DNA of 5,810 nucleotides from Nitrososphaerales archaeon (lineage in GTDB: Archaea; Thermoproteota; Nitrososphaeria; Nitrososphaerales; Nitrososphaeraceae), in NCBI GenBank assembly GCA_029237515.1, contig JARBAV010000270.1, forward strand, positions 1 to 5,810. The letters run 5' to 3'. The notes under the pieces are model-generated. The model saw only the letters and a list, made by a program, of their open reading frames with translations. It was not told where the DNA came from and did no database searches. Below are positions 4,093 through 5,810 of the stretch, piece after piece; the first letter of the stretch is position 1, and every line of letters begins with the position of its first letter. The translations under genes were made by a program, and so were the position numbers.

Positions 4093-5810
4093 ATTTCAAA
4101 TAATAGTAGTAAGGATGACAACTTTGATGGGAATGGCCCCGTCCCGAACGATACAAGTGGATCTAATGATGCTTTTAGAAAGAACAACAGGGGAGCAACC
4201 CTAAAGGTTGCAGAAGCAGAACAACGTGATGTTGGAAGAAAGATAGCACGTGTGGATCCCCAGGAAGCTGAACGACTAAGCATCACAAGTGGCGATGCAC
4301 TAGAATTATCATCACTTGGAAAGAAGACTACTGTTCTAAGCTGGCCCGCACGAAGTACCGATAGAGGCAATGGCTTGATTCGTATTGATGGCTATACTCG
4401 AAACAGGCTTGATGTTGGGATTAATGATCAGATTGAAGTCAAGAAAGTTCAATCTAAAGAAGCAAAAACCATAACATTTGCCCCCACTGAACCACTGAGA
4501 ATTGTAGGAGCAGAGGAATATCTTGCAGAGTATCTTAATGGACAATTGATGACAAAAGGCGACACAATACCTTTGAGTGTTATGGGTCAAAGAATTGATC
4601 TTGTAGTAATCTCTACGAATCCATCGGGCCCCGTAATAGTCTCTCCATCTACAAAGATCACAGTCTCCGAAGAGAGTGCTAAGGCAGTCCAGGTCTCAAA
4701 GGAAGGTGGTGCTCCATCTATTACTTACGAGGACATAGGTGGACTTGGAAATGCAGTTGGCCGAGTGAGAGAGATGATCGAGCTTCCACTAAGGCATCCA
4801 GAACTATTTAAGAGACTGGGCGTAGAAGCCCCCAAGGGTGTGCTATTACATGGTCCACCTGGAACTGGAAAGACCTTACTGGCCAAAGCAGTGGCCAATG
4901 AAACAAATGCCAATTTCTACACAATAGGTGGTCCAGAAATAATGAGTAAATACTATGGCGAATCAGAAGAGAAATTACGCAATGTATTCCAACAGGCTGA
5001 AAAGAACGCACCTTCAATTATTTTCATCGATGAAATAGATTCAATTGCTCCAAAACGAGCAGAAGTGACAGGAGAGGTTGAGAGGAGAATTGTGGCTCAA
5101 CTGCTCTCTCTGATGGACGGTATGTCTACGAGGGGAAAGGTGGTAGTCATAGGAGCAACAAACAGAGTTAACGCTGTTGACGAGGCTCTCCGTCGTCCGG
5201 GCAGGTTTGATAGGGAAATTGAAATCGGTGTACCAGATAGAAATGGCAGATTGGAAATATTGCAGATACACACAAGGGGGATGCCTCTTGCAAAAGATGT
5301 TGTCTTGGAAAAGCTGGCAGATATTTCCCATGGATATGTTGGGGCCGATTTGCAGGCATTGACAAGGGAAGCAGGACTGGGAGCACTAAGACGAGTTTTG
5401 CCAGAAGTTGATTTAACTTCAGAAAACATACCAGCGGAGACATTGAAGAAGATCATTGTAACTATGCAGGACTTTATGGATGTTGTCAGAGAGATGGAAC
5501 CGTCGGCTATGAGAGAAGTATTCGTAGAGGTTCCTGATGTGAAATGGGAAGACATTGGAGGACTATCCTCTATTAAACAGGAATTGCAAGAAGCAGTAGA
5601 GTGGCCTCTGAAGTATCAGGGCATATTTACCTATGCTGACGCTACACCTCCAAAGGGAATCTTGCTTTACGGTCCCCCTGGAACAGGTAAGACATTGATG
5701 GCTAAGGCCGCAGCAAATGAGAGTGAAGCTAATTTCATAAGCATTAAGGGTCCAGAGCTTATCTCCAAATGGGTAGGTGAATCAGAGAAAGGAGTACGTG
5801 AGGTCTTTAG
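4093..5810 (+). CDS. cdc48: CDC48/VAT-type AAA+ ATPase, N-D1-D2 (3' end outside window; start codon non-canonical)
   Basis: Hexameric cytosolic unfoldase of the CDC48/p97/VAT family, which uses ATP to extract and unfold proteins, in archaea partly for the 20S proteasome. Numbered from ATT 4093, residues 1-36 form a Ser/Asn/Asp-rich, probably disordered extension. The substrate-binding N domain follows from about 37 ([19 protein letters not shown]) to about 190. D1 has Walker A GPPGTGKT at 254-261, pore loop KYYG, Walker B IIFIDEID at 309-316, sensor ATNR at 355-358 and arginine fingers RRPGRFDRE from 367. D2 begins near 480 and has Walker A GPPGTGKT at 527-534 and pore loop KWVG. The window ends just after GVREVF, so roughly the last 160-190 residues are missing. 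The frame is uninterrupted from the TGA at 4084. It contains no ATG, GTG or TTG before GTG 4252, which would delete the first strand of the N domain. I chose AUU 4093, giving (M)SNNSSKDDN, as the most natural N-terminus; a frameshift or sequence error is the alternative. The family call is certain; the start is not. Confidence 0.93.
   Translation, partial: MSNNSSKDDNFDGNGPVPNDTSGSNDAFRKNNRGATLKVAEAEQRDVGRKIARVDPQEAERLSITSGDALELSSLGKKTTVLSWPARSTDRGNGLIRIDGYTRNRLDVGINDQIEVKKVQSKEAKTITFAPTEPLRIVGAEEYLAEYLNGQLMTKGDTIPLSVMGQRIDLVVISTNPSGPVIVSPSTKITVSEESAKAVQVSKEGGAPSITYEDIGGLGNAVGRVREMIELPLRHPELFKRLGVEAPKGVLLHGPPGTGKTLLAKAVANETNANFYTIGGPEIMSKYYGESEEKLRNVFQQAEKNAPSIIFIDEIDSIAPKRAEVTGEVERRIVAQLLSLMDGMSTRGKVVVIGATNRVNAVDEALRRPGRFDREIEIGVPDRNGRLEILQIHTRGMPLAKDVVLEKLADISHGYVGADLQALTREAGLGALRRVLPEVDLTSENIPAETLKKIIVTMQDFMDVVREMEPSAMREVFVEVPDVKWEDIGGLSSIKQELQEAVEWPLKYQGIFTYADATPPKGILLYGPPGTGKTLMAKAAANESEANFISIKGPELISKWVGESEKGVREVF

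Noticed and set aside
4115..4204. Plus-strand frame from ATG 4115 ([10 protein letters not shown]...) as the CDC48 start
   Set aside because: It is in frame 2, not the CDC48 frame, and ends at a TAA at 4202-4204 before the conserved block; using it would require a further frameshift.
4053..5555. Minus-strand open frames opposite the CDC48 gene
   Set aside because: The plus-strand frame has unmistakable AAA+ motifs throughout, so these are antisense shadows.

Overview
The window looks like chromosomal DNA of an ammonia-oxidising archaeon of the class Nitrososphaeria (Thaumarchaeota), probably a Nitrososphaera/Nitrosocosmicus-type soil lineage. The evidence is a two-AAA-domain CDC48/VAT ATPase with archaeal pore loops, a stand-alone 42-residue C2H2 zinc-finger protein ending in GSGLLEGD-x3-KW, archaeal TATA/BRE-like elements with very short leaders instead of Shine-Dalgarno sites, AT-rich composition and long gene spacers. 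The taxonomic call rests on protein resemblance from memory, not on a search.

Layout: bases 2-46 may hold the last codons of an upstream gene. At 125-868 (+) is a complete classical short-chain dehydrogenase/reductase. It converges on a 55-residue membrane miniprotein (1010-1177, -), which is divergent from a C2H2 zinc-finger miniprotein (1349-1477, +). A gene-poor stretch follows (1478-2105) with several small hairpins, including two perfect 7-bp stems in tandem at 1830-1881. A six-cysteine protein of 83 residues (2106-2357, +) comes next, ending in a hairpin and, further on, a T8 tract.

Two genes on the minus strand follow: an SRPBCC/polyketide-cyclase-like ligand-binding protein (2606-3043) and a PPOX-class split-barrel flavin/F420 protein (3332-3754). 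Each has its own AT-rich promoter. The PPOX gene has a perfect 16-bp palindrome (TACTAAATATTTAGTA) between its likely TATA box and its start codon. After a 338-bp divergent spacer, the CDC48 ATPase gene runs off the right edge (4093-5810, +), cut inside its D2 domain.

These genes do not form one visible pathway: most are single-gene units with their own promoter and long spacers. I see no CRISPR array, transposon, rRNA or convincing tRNA. The most notable observation is that the CDC48 reading frame has no ATG, GTG or TTG upstream of its conserved N-terminal domain. The options are a non-canonical AUU start at 4093, a frameshift near 4101, or a sequence error. The other notable items are the 16-bp palindrome, the paired hairpins in the gene-poor stretch and the three small proteins.
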